Assembly (NCBI RefSeq): GCF_035917975.1
Contig: NZ_CP109130.1
Coordinates: 8,494,001 to 8,558,000 of the forward strand
Direction of reading: 5' to 3'
From: Streptosporangium sp. NBC_01756
GTDB taxonomy: Bacteria; Actinomycetota; Actinomycetes; Streptosporangiales; Streptosporangiaceae
DNA length: 64,000 bases
The notes under the pieces are model-generated. The model worked only from the letters and a program-made list of their open reading frames with translations, searched no databases and was not told the origin of the DNA. A program made the position numbers and the translations under genes. Each line of letters begins with the position of its first letter. The first letter of the stretch is position 1. Positions 1 through 8,897 of the stretch are shown here, piece by piece.

Positions 1-210
1 CTGCTCGGTGCCCTGCTGGCCGGGTGCGCGCACACCGGGGTGCGGCAGGTGATCGCGGTCATCGCCGACACCGGTGACGACGCCTCGGTCGCGCTGCACC
101 GCGCGTTCGGGTTCACGCACGCGGGCCGGCTCGGCGGTGTCGGCCACAAGCACGGCCGCTGGATCGACACGACACTCATGCAGTGCGACCTCACGCCGGC
201 CGGTGACTGA
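1..210 (+). CDS. GNAT N-acetyltransferase, C-terminal part (phosphinothricin acetyltransferase-like)
   Basis: The reading frame is open from base 1 to the TGA at 208-210 and gives about 69 residues. The segment ALHRAFGFTHAG, followed by a hydrophobic strand and a GHKHGRW stretch, is typical of the end of phosphinothricin/methionine-sulfoximine acetyltransferases, which move acetyl from acetyl-CoA to an amino group. The acetyl-CoA loop lies outside the window, so the substrate cannot be judged. The next gene starts 245 bases later. Confidence 0.75.
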   Translation: MLGALLAGCAHTGVRQVIAVIADTGDDASVALHRAFGFTHAGRLGGVGHKHGRWIDTTLMQCDLTPAGD

Positions 211-405
211 TACCCGCCCGCCTCCGCCGCGCCGCCGACGCCCGAAGCGGCGGGATGAGATCATCGCCTCCCGCCCGGGAGTGCTTCTGGGATGCCCAGG
301 GGCTCGGGCGGCCGTGCGCTGCCGGCCGTAAGGCGGGCTCCCGTGCCCGTTCCGGAACCCCACCGGGCCGTATAGGAGAGAGAGCGATCAAGCCGGAAAT
401 TTTTG

Positions 406-431
406 CGTGATACGAATATTTTCTGATCACG
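406..431. promoter_or_regulatory. Inverted repeat upstream of TetR gene
   Basis: CGTGAT (406-411) and ATCACG (426-431) form perfect arms around 14 bases, just upstream of the TetR start at 455. A -10-like TAGAGT lies at 442-447, so the transcript may be leaderless. The repeat is a plausible autoregulatory operator; this is inferred from position only. Confidence 0.4.
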
Positions 432-454
432 AAAAAATTGCTAGAGTGGTCGTC

Positions 455-1084
455 ATGAGCACCGAAGACGGCGAGCGCGTAGGACTGCGGGAGCGTAAAA
501 AGCAGGAGACCCGCACCGCATTGAGCTGGGCGACCATCCGCCTCACTGTGGAGCGCGGGCTGGACAACGTCCGGGTGGAGGACATCGCCGCCGAAGTCGG
601 CGTCTCCCCCCGCACCTTCAACAACTACTTCTCCAGCAAGGCCGAGGCGATCGCCGACCGGCACCTCGAGCGAGCCCGGCGGATCGCGGCGGAGCTGCGC
701 GCCCGGCCGGCGACCGAACCGCTCTGGGAGTCGATCACCAACGCGGCGCTGGCGCAGTTCACGCTGGGGCAGGAGGCCGAAAAGGAGAGCACGCTGGAGC
801 AGCGATGGCTCGCCGGGGTCCGTCTGATGGTCACCGAGCCGTCTCTGCAGGGCGAGTTCTTCAAGGCCAACGCGGCCGCCGAGGCCGAGTTCGCCGCCGC
901 GATCGCCGAGCGCACCGGCACCGACGTCGCCCGCGACCTGTACCCGCGGCTGGTGGCCGGCACGGTCGGGAGCGCCATCGCGGTGACGATGGAACAGTGG
1001 CTGCGCGCCGACCCGCCCGTCTCGATCGTGCCGCTGCTGCGCGATGCGCTCCGCCAGATCGCCGCAGGGCTGCCCATTCCCTGA
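455..1084 (+). CDS. TetR/AcrR family transcriptional regulator
   Basis: Predicted 209-residue DNA-binding repressor. An N-terminal helix-turn-helix occupies about residues 18-64 and contains the family signature TFNNYFSSKAEAI. The C-terminal ligand domain resembles those of regulators next to flavin monooxygenases. I chose ATG 455 over an in-frame upstream start at 407 because the HTH begins soon after it and a -10-like hexamer sits seven bases upstream. The gene lies 85 bases before a same-strand FAD monooxygenase, its likely target. Confidence 0.85.
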   Translation: MSTEDGERVGLRERKKQETRTALSWATIRLTVERGLDNVRVEDIAAEVGVSPRTFNNYFSSKAEAIADRHLERARRIAAELRARPATEPLWESITNAALAQFTLGQEAEKESTLEQRWLAGVRLMVTEPSLQGEFFKANAAAEAEFAAAIAERTGTDVARDLYPRLVAGTVGSAIAVTMEQWLRADPPVSIVPLLRDALRQIAAGLPIP

Positions 1085-1169
1085 TTCTCGGGCCCCCGGC
1101 CTGAACCCGATCCGATCAACCGGCGCCGCCGGTCGATCCGCCATGCCCTTATCCCCAAGGAGGACCGCC

Positions 1170-2732
1170 ATGTCCGTCGACGTGGTCATCGCCGGAGCCG
1201 GCCCGAACGGTCTGATGCTGGCCTGCGAACTGAGTCTGGCCGGAGTCCGGCCGGTGGTGCTGGAACGACTGCCCGGACGCACCGAGGAGAACCGGGCCAA
1301 CGGCCTGGTCGGCCAGGTGGTGCGGATGCTCGACCGCCGGGGCCTGTACGGACGCCTCAGCGACAGCAAGGAGCCGCCGCGACCGGGGCCGTCCTTCGTG
1401 TTCGGCGCGCTGCCGCTGGATCTGAGCACACTGGACGACAATCCGCTCTACGGGCTGCCGGTGCCGCAGCGCCGCGTCGAACAGGTCCTGGAGGAGCGCG
1501 CCATCGAGCTCGGCGTCGAGATCCGCCGAGGACACGAACTCACCGGACTGTCGCAGGACGACGACGCGGTCACCGCCGACATCGCCGGACCCACCGGCTC
1601 CTACCGGCTGCGTACCCGCTACCTGGTCGGAGCGGATGGCGGGCGCAGCCTGACGCGGAAGCTGTCGGGCATCGGCTTCCCCGGCGTGACCACGGACAAC
1701 ATGGTCTCCCGCACCGCGCACGCCACCGTTCCGGCCGCGATGATCGATCCGGTCACCGGTGGACTGAACCTGCCCGGCTACGGGGCCATCCCGCCGTTCA
1801 TGCACCACCGCACCGAGCGCGGGTTGTTCGTGTTCGCCCCGTTCCCCTCCCGCCCGACCGTGGTGAGCGCCACGGAGTGGGATCCGGCCGAGGCCGAGGG
1901 TGACGACCGGCCGCCGCTGACCCTGGACGAGTTGCGGGAGAGCGTCCGCCGGGTGCTCGGGGCCGACCTGCCGCTCGGCCCACCCGAAGGGCAGGGGCCG
2001 CACCTCCTGCGCCGGCTGACCGGCGGCAACACCCGGCTGGCCGACCGATTCCGGGATCGCCGGGTACTGCTGGTCGGCGATGCCGCCCACGTGCACTCCG
2101 CGATCGGTGGACCCGGGCTTAACCTGGGCCTGCAGGACACGGTCAACCTGGGCTGGAAGCTCGCCGCCGAGATCCGCGGCTGGGCCCCGCCCGGGCTGCT
2201 GGACAGCTACGAGACCGAGCGGCGACCGGTCGCTCAGCGGGTGGTCATGCACACCCGGGCGCAGTCCGCGCTGATCGCCCCAGGCGGTGAGGTCACCGCG
2301 CTGCGCGAGCTGTTCACGGAACTGCTCCATGACCGGCGGAACGTCCAGCGCATCGCGGACATGATGGCCGGCGCGGACATCCGCTACGACATGGGCGCCG
2401 GCGACGCCCATCCGCTGGCCGGCCGGTGGGCCCCCGACCTGCTGCCGGACACCGGGACCGGTCCCGTCCGGCTCGCCGAGCTGACCAGGGACGCCCGGCC
2501 GCTGCTGCTGGACCTGACGGAGGACGCGTCGCTCACCGAGGAGCTGTCCGGATGGCGCGACCGGGTGGACGTCGTCGCCGCACGCTCCCCGGACCCCGCT
2601 GCCCCGGCCACCGCTCTGCTGCTGCGACCCGACTGCTACATCGCCTGGGCCTCGTCCTCACCCCGCCCGGACCCGCACGAGAGGGAAGCCCTCCGTACGG
2701 CCCTGACCCGGTGGTTCGGCGCCGCGGGCTGA
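1170..2732 (+). CDS. FAD-dependent aromatic monooxygenase (PHBH-fold, rifampicin-monooxygenase-like)
   Basis: A 520-residue flavoprotein hydroxylase expected to use NAD(P)H and O2 to hydroxylate an aromatic substrate. Visible motifs are the FAD-binding GAGPNG at residues 9-14, the DG-type motif LVGADGGRS near residue 155, and GDAAH near residue 302 followed by GGPGLNLGLQD, which binds the flavin ribityl/phosphate. The C-terminal thioredoxin-like tail matches the rifampicin or pentachlorophenol monooxygenase group. A strong AAGGAGG (1157-1163) precedes ATG 1170. The upstream TetR gene probably controls it. The substrate is unknown; antibiotic inactivation is possible but unproven. Confidence 0.88.
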   Translation: MSVDVVIAGAGPNGLMLACELSLAGVRPVVLERLPGRTEENRANGLVGQVVRMLDRRGLYGRLSDSKEPPRPGPSFVFGALPLDLSTLDDNPLYGLPVPQRRVEQVLEERAIELGVEIRRGHELTGLSQDDDAVTADIAGPTGSYRLRTRYLVGADGGRSLTRKLSGIGFPGVTTDNMVSRTAHATVPAAMIDPVTGGLNLPGYGAIPPFMHHRTERGLFVFAPFPSRPTVVSATEWDPAEAEGDDRPPLTLDELRESVRRVLGADLPLGPPEGQGPHLLRRLTGGNTRLADRFRDRRVLLVGDAAHVHSAIGGPGLNLGLQDTVNLGWKLAAEIRGWAPPGLLDSYETERRPVAQRVVMHTRAQSALIAPGGEVTALRELFTELLHDRRNVQRIADMMAGADIRYDMGAGDAHPLAGRWAPDLLPDTGTGPVRLAELTRDARPLLLDLTEDASLTEELSGWRDRVDVVAARSPDPAAPATALLLRPDCYIAWASSSPRPDPHEREALRTALTRWFGAAG

Positions 2733-2773
2733 CACGGTGAGACCATCCCATGCGCGACAACGGGTGGACGGGG

Positions 2774-2805
2774 CCTTCCTCCGGCGATGTGTCGCCGGGG
2801 GAAGG
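2774..2805. terminator. Terminator-like hairpin between convergent genes
   Basis: Fourteen-base arms (13 pairs plus one G-U type mismatch) enclose the loop TGTG. The hairpin lies between the end of the monooxygenase gene (2732) and the end of the convergent MerR gene (2968). No U-tract follows, as is usual in high-GC actinobacteria. Confidence 0.55.
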
Positions 2806-2967
2806 TGCGGCCGGACGGCAGATCGCCGGAGGAGGCGATCCCGGTGCCGCGCGCCACGGAACGCGGCACCGGCTGCCGGGCCGTCCTTCTCGCGGTGCGG
2901 TGCCGTTCTGCGGCGAACCACCTGGGCCACGCCGGCGGTGCCTGTGCTGTTCCGGCAGCCGGGGAGG

Positions 2968-3387
2968 TCAGCGAGGCGATGTCGGTGACCAGAGTCCGAC
3001 GGCGGTCCCGTCACGGAGGTGCTTTTTGTAGGTGACGACTTTGCCGTGGATGACCTCAAGGCTTGCGTTCAGATCGGCGATCTTGGCTCGCACGGCCTGT
3101 TCGTGCTCCTGCAGAAGCGCGAGACGGGCCGGTTCGTTGCCCGGGCCCGATCGGACGAGCCGGGCGAACTGCTGCAGTGTGGCGATCGGCATGCCCGAGT
3201 CGCGGAGCCGGTTGCACAGCATCAGCCAGTCCACGTCCGCGGCTTCGTAAACCCGCTGCCCGCCGTTGGAACGGGGGATCGGACGCAGGAAGAGGTCTTC
3301 GCGTTCGAAGAATCGCAGAGCGTGCACGCTCAGTCCGGTCGCTTCTGCGACCTGCCCGATGGACAGGCCGTCCGCATCCTTGGTCAT
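2968..3387 (-). CDS. MerR family transcriptional regulator
   Basis: A 139-residue activator/repressor. An N-terminal winged HTH starts LSIGQVAEATGLSVHALRFF, followed by the dimerisation coiled coil (about residues 75-120) with many Glu, Gln and Leu residues. No cysteine effector cluster is visible, so it is not a metal-type MerR; it resembles regulators paired with short-chain dehydrogenases. The ATG at 3387 is used because the HTH begins seven residues later. It is divergent from the SDR gene, and the MerR-type promoter with a long spacer lies between them. Confidence 0.88.
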   Translation of the reverse strand: MTKDADGLSIGQVAEATGLSVHALRFFEREDLFLRPIPRSNGGQRVYEAADVDWLMLCNRLRDSGMPIATLQQFARLVRSGPGNEPARLALLQEHEQAVRAKIADLNASLEVIHGKVVTYKKHLRDGTAVGLWSPTSPR

Positions 3388-3404
3388 GGCGCCGATTGTA
3401 TCGC

Positions 3405-3435
3405 TTGACCTAGATTGCACTCTAGCTTCTAGGGT
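3405..3435 (+). promoter_or_regulatory. MerR-type promoter and operator of the SDR gene
   Basis: TTGACC (3405-3410) and TAGGGT (3430-3435) are separated by 19 bases, the over-long spacer characteristic of MerR-controlled promoters. Inside the spacer CTAGA (3410-3414) and TCTAG (3421-3425) form a perfect inverted repeat. The SDR start codon at 3443 lies only seven bases past the -10, so the SDR mRNA is probably leaderless. Confidence 0.7.
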
Positions 3436-3442
3436 CGTGGGC

Positions 3443-4399
3443 ATGGCAACGAAACAACACAGGATCGGCACCGGATTCGACGCCCGGAGCACGGCGGACG
3501 ACGTTCTCGCCGGAGTCGACCTGTCGAGCCGGACCGTTCTGGTCACCGGCGGCTACTCCGGTCTCGGACTGGAGACCACCCGCGCCCTCACCCGCGCAGG
3601 AGCGCATGTCATCGTCCCCGCACGCAGGCCCGCCGCAGCGGAAGAGGCCTTGCGCGGCATCTCCGGGGTGGAGGTGTGCGAGCTCGATCTGGCGGACCTG
3701 GAGAGCGTCCGGTCATTCTCCGGCCGGTTCCTGGAGACCGGCCGGACCCTTGACGTCATCATCAACGGCGCAGGCGTCATGGCCTGCCCGGAGACACGAG
3801 TCGGCCCGGGCTGGGAGGCGCATTTCGCGATCAACCACCTTGGCCACTTCGCCCTCGCCAACCTCCTCCGCCCGGCGTTGACCCCCGGTAGGGCACGGGT
3901 GGTGTCGGTAGCCTCATCCGGGCATTTCCTGTCCGGCATCCGCTGGGACGACATCCAGTTCCGCGACGGTTACGACCGGTGGCTGGCCTACGCGCAGGCG
4001 AAGACCGCGAACGCCCTCTTCGCCGTGCACCTTGACAGGCTCGGCGCCGACAGCGGGGTGCAGGCCTTCTCGCTGCATCCGGGCAGCATCCTCACCCCTC
4101 TGCAGCGGCACATCCCCCGAGACGAGCAACTCGCCCAAGGGTGGATCACTCCAGACGGCGAGCCGGCCGCCGGGTTCAAGACCCCGGCGCAGGGTGCGGC
4201 GACGGCCGTATGGGCGGCGACCTCGCCGCTGCTCGACGGCCATGGCGGGGCTTACTGCCAGGACTGCGACATCGCCGAGCCCGCCACCACCGACGACATG
4301 CTCATCGGTGGGGTCAAGCCCTGGGCGGTCGACCCTGAGGAGGCGTCCCGGCTCTGGGCGCTCTCCAGCGAGCTCACCGGGCTGGACGCGTTCTCATAG
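3443..4399 (+). CDS. Short-chain dehydrogenase/reductase
   Basis: A 318-residue NAD(P)-dependent oxidoreductase. The cofactor motif TGGYSGLG lies near residues 34-41, NGAGVM follows near 112, and the active-site YAQAK (YxxxK) lies near residue 183 with an upstream catalytic serine in SSGHF. The length is near 310-320, as in the WW-domain oxidoreductase/retinol-dehydrogenase-like SDR branch. The start at ATG 3443 matches the leaderless MerR-type promoter. The MerR neighbour probably induces it in response to the substrate or a stressor, which is unknown. Confidence 0.87.
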   Translation: MATKQHRIGTGFDARSTADDVLAGVDLSSRTVLVTGGYSGLGLETTRALTRAGAHVIVPARRPAAAEEALRGISGVEVCELDLADLESVRSFSGRFLETGRTLDVIINGAGVMACPETRVGPGWEAHFAINHLGHFALANLLRPALTPGRARVVSVASSGHFLSGIRWDDIQFRDGYDRWLAYAQAKTANALFAVHLDRLGADSGVQAFSLHPGSILTPLQRHIPRDEQLAQGWITPDGEPAAGFKTPAQGAATAVWAATSPLLDGHGGAYCQDCDIAEPATTDDMLIGGVKPWAVDPEEASRLWALSSELTGLDAFS

Positions 4400-4430
4400 T
4401 CCGAGTGACCAACTGATCGGTCCGCCTGTA

Positions 4431-4473
4431 CGACCCGGCCCGGTCCGAGGGCGCGGCGACAGGCGCCGGGTCG
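4431..4473. terminator. Hairpin between convergent SDR and hydrolase genes
   Basis: Perfect nine-base arms CGACCCGGC (4431-4439) and GCCGGGTCG (4465-4473) lie in the 102-base gap between convergent stop codons. The loop is long (25 bases), so terminator function is only likely. Confidence 0.4.
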
Positions 4474-4501
4474 ACGGGGGCAGGTCGCACCGGGCGGGGT
4501 C

Positions 4502-5830
4502 CTACTCGCAGGTCTTCGTTTCCGGAGTGCAGAGCCTGACCTCAGGGTAGTGTGCCGACGGCCTGTCCAGCAGGGGTTGCGGCCGCTTCCGCAGGTGCAG
4601 GTCGAAGAACGCTCCGACATACCTGCGGGTGATCTCCAAGGAGCGGGTCCCGGACAGTTTGGCGTCGGAGTCGATGCCGAGCTGGTCGATCAGCACGCCG
4701 TAGTCGGTGAAGGACACGTGCACCGCGTCGGTCACCAGGAGCCAGCGCTTCCATCCGGCCAGGAGCTTCCAGTCGCGCTCCCAGGTGGCGACCGCCGGGT
4801 TGCCGTCCCCCGGAGTGTATGTGGCGGGCTTGCCCAGGAACATGAACGGCCGCGACAGCCGGCTGTCGAGGATCCCGGTGGGCGTGGTGCCGTCGACGTC
4901 GATCCCGGCGCGGATCCGGGAGTCTTTGACCATCGCAGCGATGGTGCTTGCGCCGCCGACCGACTGGCCCGCCATCGCGATCCGGGACGGGTCGATCAAT
5001 GAAGCGCCCTTCCACTTCGGGTGCGGCCCGGTCAGCTGGTCGATCACGAAGGAGACGTCGGCCGCCCGGCCCTTCGCCAGCTTCGTGAAGAGCGATTCGT
5101 CGTGCTCACCCTCGCAGGGGACACAGGTGGTGACCCGTCCGTCGGGGAAGGTCTGGGCGACGTTCTCGTACGTGTGATCGATTCCGGCTACCACATAGCC
5201 CCTGCTCGCCAGATCCTCGGCGAGGGCCGTGAGTTCGCTGCGGGGTTTGGTGAAACCGGGGGAGAGCACCACCAGGGACAGACCGTGCTTACGCCCCGCC
5301 GGTTTCGCGTCGCTGAAGGCGTTGGTCCGCGTCCTGCTCAGCACGTCGAGCGGAACGCCGGTTATCTCTCCGTCTCTGAGGAGGAGCTCCGACTCCTTCG
5401 GCGTCATGTACGGCGCCCGCCGCTTGCCCGGTGACTTCGCCGGATACCACAGGGAGACCATGAGCTCCCTGGCTTTCACGGTGGGGACCCAGGGGTCGGG
5501 GCGCGAGGTGTCCTTCAGATACAGGGATGTGGTGCCGACCGGATGGGAACCGGTCGGCTTGGGCAGATGCGGCGTGCTGCTCGGCGCGGCCGAGGAACCG
5601 GTGGAGGTGGACGCCGAGGAGTCGGGCGCGGGCACGAGAGACACCGACCCCGTGAAGGCGAGCAGTCCGGCGACGGTGACCACGCCGCTGCGCAGGACCG
5701 GATTCCGCAGCCTCGGTTTTGCGCCGTCGAAGCGCCCGGTCACGGCGCCGGCCTCGTCCTCCCCGGCGGGGAGCGCCGGCCCGCCGGCGTACCGCCTGGC
5801 TGCACCTTCCGGCTCTGTCATACGACGCAT
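4502..5830 (-). CDS. Secreted/membrane-anchored alpha/beta hydrolase (PAF-acetylhydrolase-like lipase)
   Basis: A 442-residue esterase. A basic N-terminus is followed by a hydrophobic segment near residues 48-68, consistent with export or a membrane anchor, and then a Ser/Pro-rich linker. The catalytic core has the nucleophile elbow GQSVGGAS near residue 290, the strand SLVVLSPGF, and a late His in VHVSF; this pattern matches the platelet-activating-factor acetylhydrolase/chlorophyllase type. ATG 5821 (MTEPEG) is an alternative start. The natural substrate is unknown. Confidence 0.8.
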   Translation of the reverse strand: MRRMTEPEGAARRYAGGPALPAGEDEAGAVTGRFDGAKPRLRNPVLRSGVVTVAGLLAFTGSVSLVPAPDSSASTSTGSSAAPSSTPHLPKPTGSHPVGTTSLYLKDTSRPDPWVPTVKARELMVSLWYPAKSPGKRRAPYMTPKESELLLRDGEITGVPLDVLSRTRTNAFSDAKPAGRKHGLSLVVLSPGFTKPRSELTALAEDLASRGYVVAGIDHTYENVAQTFPDGRVTTCVPCEGEHDESLFTKLAKGRAADVSFVIDQLTGPHPKWKGASLIDPSRIAMAGQSVGGASTIAAMVKDSRIRAGIDVDGTTPTGILDSRLSRPFMFLGKPATYTPGDGNPAVATWERDWKLLAGWKRWLLVTDAVHVSFTDYGVLIDQLGIDSDAKLSGTRSLEITRRYVGAFFDLHLRKRPQPLLDRPSAHYPEVRLCTPETKTCE

Positions 5831-6036
5831 GGAATATCCGTTCTTCCGTTAGGGACGGCCGCCGCCTCGACGGGGAAGCCCCGCGGCGACCTGATGGCAG
5901 GAACGAAGTTAGGCGCAGCCGATCTTCACGCGCATCGGCCGTCGCGCCGACATCGGGTACCTCCCGGGAACGACCCGCCGGCGGTGTCATCCTTGCGATG
6001 TACTCCCGACGGACACCGCCCCGGTCACTCAGGACG

Positions 6037-7503
6037 ATGCACGGCAAATCATGTGAACGCGACAATGTGCCGGTGAAAGCAGATGAACGGAGGCTCTGGT
6101 GGCAGTACGTGCTCGACCTGCTGCGACCGGAAGCGCGAACCGTCCGGCCGTCCCGCAGAGCACTCGTCGCCGACGTGCTGCTCGCGACCCTCCTGACCGT
6201 CGTTGCGGTTTTCGCGGCGACGGGCTTTCAGAGTCCTGACCGTCGCGTCGACGTGGGGCCGCATCCGGTGTACGAGCTTCTGCAGCTTCGGCCCGACCTC
6301 CCGGCCCCACCCCTTGTTCCTCCGCCTCCGGTCCCACCACCGGTTCCTCCGCCTCCGGTCCCACCACCGGTTCCTCCGCCACCGGTCCCGGCACCCCCCG
6401 GCGTGGGCGCCGGCATGCAGTTGCCCGAATCGGTCCAGCCCGTCCCGCACGCGGACGCCGACCTCGACGGGTATGCCCCGCCTCTGCTCCTGGTGATGCT
6501 CACCGCGTTGCCGCTGGCGGCCCGGCGCCGGTATCCCCTCGCCACCTTCTGGGTGGTGCTGTCCGCGACGCTGGCCATGAGCGGGGGCGAAACGTGGATC
6601 ACCGTGCTGACCGCCGCGATCGCCGCCTACAGCGCCGTCGCGCACAGCCGCAACCGGGTGCCCGCCGCGGCAGGCCTCTTGCTCGCCGCCGTACTCGCCG
6701 GTGCCGTGGACCGGGACATCGTCCCCAGTCTCCCCAGCTGGCTGGGGCCCTACGTCATCCTGCTCAGCGCCGGAGCTTCAGCGAGCTTTGTCCAGTTCTG
6801 GCGGCACAGCCGGAATCGGCTCGCCGAGTTGCAGCAGGCCCAGGAGGACGCCATGCGCAAGGCGGTCCAGGCCGAGCGCTCCCGGATCGCGGGCGAACTC
6901 CATGACGTGGTGACCCACAATGTCAGCGTGATGGTGATCCAGGCCGGCGCCGCGCGCAAGGTGATGGACGCGCAGCCGGAGCAGTCCAAGGAGGCCCTGA
7001 TCGCGATCGAAGCCAGCGGCCGGGCCGCCATGGCCGAGCTGCGCAACGTCATGGGCCTGCTCGCCGGCCCGGAAAGCGGACACTCCGACGGCTCAGACGA
7101 CGGACTCGAACCGCAACCCGGCCTCGACCGGCTCGACGACCTCATCGAGCGGGTCCGCGCCACCGGGATGTCCGTGGACGTCAAGGTCTCGCCGCCGCAC
7201 GGTCCCCTGCCACCTGGGATCGACCTGGCGGTCTACCGCGTCGTACAGGAGGCCCTGACCAACACGATGAAGCATGCCGCCGGCGCGGTGGCGTCCGTCA
7301 CGATCGGCCACACCGGCCACTGCCTGGAGATCGAGGTAACCGACACCGGCGGCGTCCGGACAGCCCAGTCGCGGACCGGCAACGGCCGCGGCCTGATCGG
7401 ACTGCGCGAGCGGCTCGCCCTCTACGGCGGAACCCTGGAGACCGCACGCAGAGCCGAGGGCGGATACCAGCTCAAGGCCCGCATCCCTTGGAGAACCACA
7501 TGA
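6037..7503 (+). CDS. Two-component sensor histidine kinase (NarL-partner, HisKA_3 type)
   Basis: A membrane sensor kinase of about 488 residues. A first membrane segment lies near residues 43-64, an extracellular proline-rich stretch at about 89-121, then several membrane helices (about 150-265). The dimerisation helix carries the phospho-acceptor His near residue 289 (GELHDVVTHNVS). The C-terminal ATPase domain has the N-box VQEALTN and the G-box GRGLIGLRERL. The start is uncertain: ATG 6037 or GTG 6067 are both plausible, and the frame stays open further upstream. The ATGA overlap with the response regulator gene shows co-translation. Confidence 0.85.
   Translation: MHGKSCERDNVPVKADERRLWWQYVLDLLRPEARTVRPSRRALVADVLLATLLTVVAVFAATGFQSPDRRVDVGPHPVYELLQLRPDLPAPPLVPPPPVPPPVPPPPVPPPVPPPPVPAPPGVGAGMQLPESVQPVPHADADLDGYAPPLLLVMLTALPLAARRRYPLATFWVVLSATLAMSGGETWITVLTAAIAAYSAVAHSRNRVPAAAGLLLAAVLAGAVDRDIVPSLPSWLGPYVILLSAGASASFVQFWRHSRNRLAELQQAQEDAMRKAVQAERSRIAGELHDVVTHNVSVMVIQAGAARKVMDAQPEQSKEALIAIEASGRAAMAELRNVMGLLAGPESGHSDGSDDGLEPQPGLDRLDDLIERVRATGMSVDVKVSPPHGPLPPGIDLAVYRVVQEALTNTMKHAAGAVASVTIGHTGHCLEIEVTDTGGVRTAQSRTGNGRGLIGLRERLALYGGTLETARRAEGGYQLKARIPWRTT
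6316..6390 (+). repeat. 27-bp tandem repeat encoding a polyproline stretch
   Basis: Two identical 27-base units (6316-6342, 6343-6369) and a third partial, diverged copy encode VPPPPVPPP-type nonapeptides in the extracytoplasmic loop of the sensor kinase. Such a repeat could expand or contract by slippage without breaking the frame. Confidence 0.8.
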
Positions 7504-8171
7504 GCCTGCCGCTGCGCGCCGTCATCGCCGACGACCAGGCACTGGTCCGCGGCGGATTCCGGATGATCCTCACCGCCGACGGCATCGACGTGGTGGCCGA
7601 GGCGGCCGACGGAGCCGACGCGGTCGCCGCCGTCCGGCGCACCCGGCCCGACGTCGTGCTCATGGACATCCGGATGCCGCAACTGGACGGCATCGAAGCC
7701 ACCCGGCAGATCGTGACCGGCGGAGCGGACGAGACGCGCGTCCTCATCCTGACCACCTACGATCTCGATCACTACGTCTACGCCGCACTCACCGCAGGCG
7801 CCAGCGGCTTCCTGCTCAAAGACGTCACCCCCGAGCACCTGGTGGCCGCGGTACGCCTGGTGCGCTCCGGCGACGCCCTCCTTGCACCGACCATCACCCG
7901 ACGCCTGGTCGAGCGCTTCGCCCAGCGTGACGACGCGAAGGCCGCCCTCCACCGCGACCTGTCCGAGCTGACGCCCCGAGAACTCGAGGTGCTGCGCCTG
8001 CTCGCCACCGGCCTGAGCAACGCCGAACTCGCCGCCCGGCTGACCCTCAGCACGACGACGGTGAAGACCCACGTGGCCCGCATCCTGTCCAAACTCGGCC
8101 TCCGCGACCGTGTCCAGGCCGTCGTGCTCGCTTATGAGACCGGCCTGGTCTCCCCGGGCGGCCTTGGGTGA
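7500..8171 (+). CDS. LuxR/NarL-family response regulator
   Basis: A 223-residue response regulator. The receiver domain has the acidic pair D11-D12, the phospho-acceptor D56 in VLMDIRMP, a Thr in ILTTY and a Lys in FLLKD. The C-terminal LuxR HTH (about residues 155-215) carries LTPRELEVLRLLATGLSNAELA and TVKTHVARILSKL elements. ATG 7500 overlaps the kinase stop (ATGA), so the two are translated together. No target operon is evident; the adjacent convergent genes show no link. Confidence 0.92.
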   Translation: MSLPLRAVIADDQALVRGGFRMILTADGIDVVAEAADGADAVAAVRRTRPDVVLMDIRMPQLDGIEATRQIVTGGADETRVLILTTYDLDHYVYAALTAGASGFLLKDVTPEHLVAAVRLVRSGDALLAPTITRRLVERFAQRDDAKAALHRDLSELTPRELEVLRLLATGLSNAELAARLTLSTTTVKTHVARILSKLGLRDRVQAVVLAYETGLVSPGGLG

Positions 8172-8300
8172 TCCGCGCTCTTCCGGGCAGCGACCGGCGC
8201 CGATCATCAACTGCGCACGATGTCTCATGCCGGCCGGTGCTCTTCCCGGACTACCGCGAAACTCTTCCGCATCCCTTCCGGAGCCGCCACGCTGTCCGGT

Positions 8301-8897
8301 TCATGGATGCAGGGCCTGCGTGACGGTCTCCGGACCGCGGAAGTGGAAGGCCGTCCAGCCGAAGGCGCGCGCGGCGTCGACGTTGGCGGGACTGTCGTCG
8401 ATGAACACGACCTCGTGGGCGGCCGCGCCGAGGCGGTCGGTGGCGGCGGCGAAGGCCGCGGGCTCGGGTTTGCGGTGCCGGAGCCGGTGGCTGAACAGCA
8501 GGTGCTCGAAGCCGTCGAACGCTTCGGGGTGCAGGCGGGGCAGGGCCTCCTCCTCCAGCGGGCCGTTGTTGGTGAACACCGTCAGGGTCAGGCTGCCCCG
8601 ATGGCGGCGCAGCTCGTCCAGGACGGCCTGATCGGGGTGGAAGGCGCTGCACCACTCGGTGTCGAGCCGCTCGTCGTCGCCGTCGAATCCCGTGGCGGCG
8701 GCGATGGCCGTGCGCACCTGTGCCGCCGACGCGTATCGGCCCCGGTCGCAGTCGCCGCTGAATCCCGAGCTCCACAGCAACTCGTCGACCTGGTCCGGGG
8801 AGAGCGAGAACGCGGCGGCGAGCCGTTTGAGGCGGTGGGCGTGGTCGAAGCGGAACAGCACACCGCCGAGGTCGACGACCAGGTGACGGATGCTCAT
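8301..8897 (-). CDS. HAD-superfamily hydrolase (subfamily IA)
   Basis: A 198-residue phosphatase-like protein. Motif I is VVDLGGVL with the nucleophile D9; the glycine two positions later is typical of the YihX/epoxide-hydrolase-N-terminal branch. Motif II is TVFTNNG, and the late motif is HEVVFIDDSPANVDAA. Its ATG overlaps the stop of the upstream decarboxylase gene by four bases (ATGA), so the pair is translationally coupled. The substrate is unknown, perhaps a small phosphorylated metabolite. Confidence 0.85.
   Translation of the reverse strand: MSIRHLVVDLGGVLFRFDHAHRLKRLAAAFSLSPDQVDELLWSSGFSGDCDRGRYASAAQVRTAIAAATGFDGDDERLDTEWCSAFHPDQAVLDELRRHRGSLTLTVFTNNGPLEEEALPRLHPEAFDGFEHLLFSHRLRHRKPEPAAFAAATDRLGAAAHEVVFIDDSPANVDAARAFGWTAFHFRGPETVTQALHP

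Noticed and set aside
191..1441. 416-codon minus-strand frame
   Set aside because: It is the antisense shadow of the TetR and monooxygenase genes, with Arg/Gly/Pro-rich low-complexity sequence and no domain.
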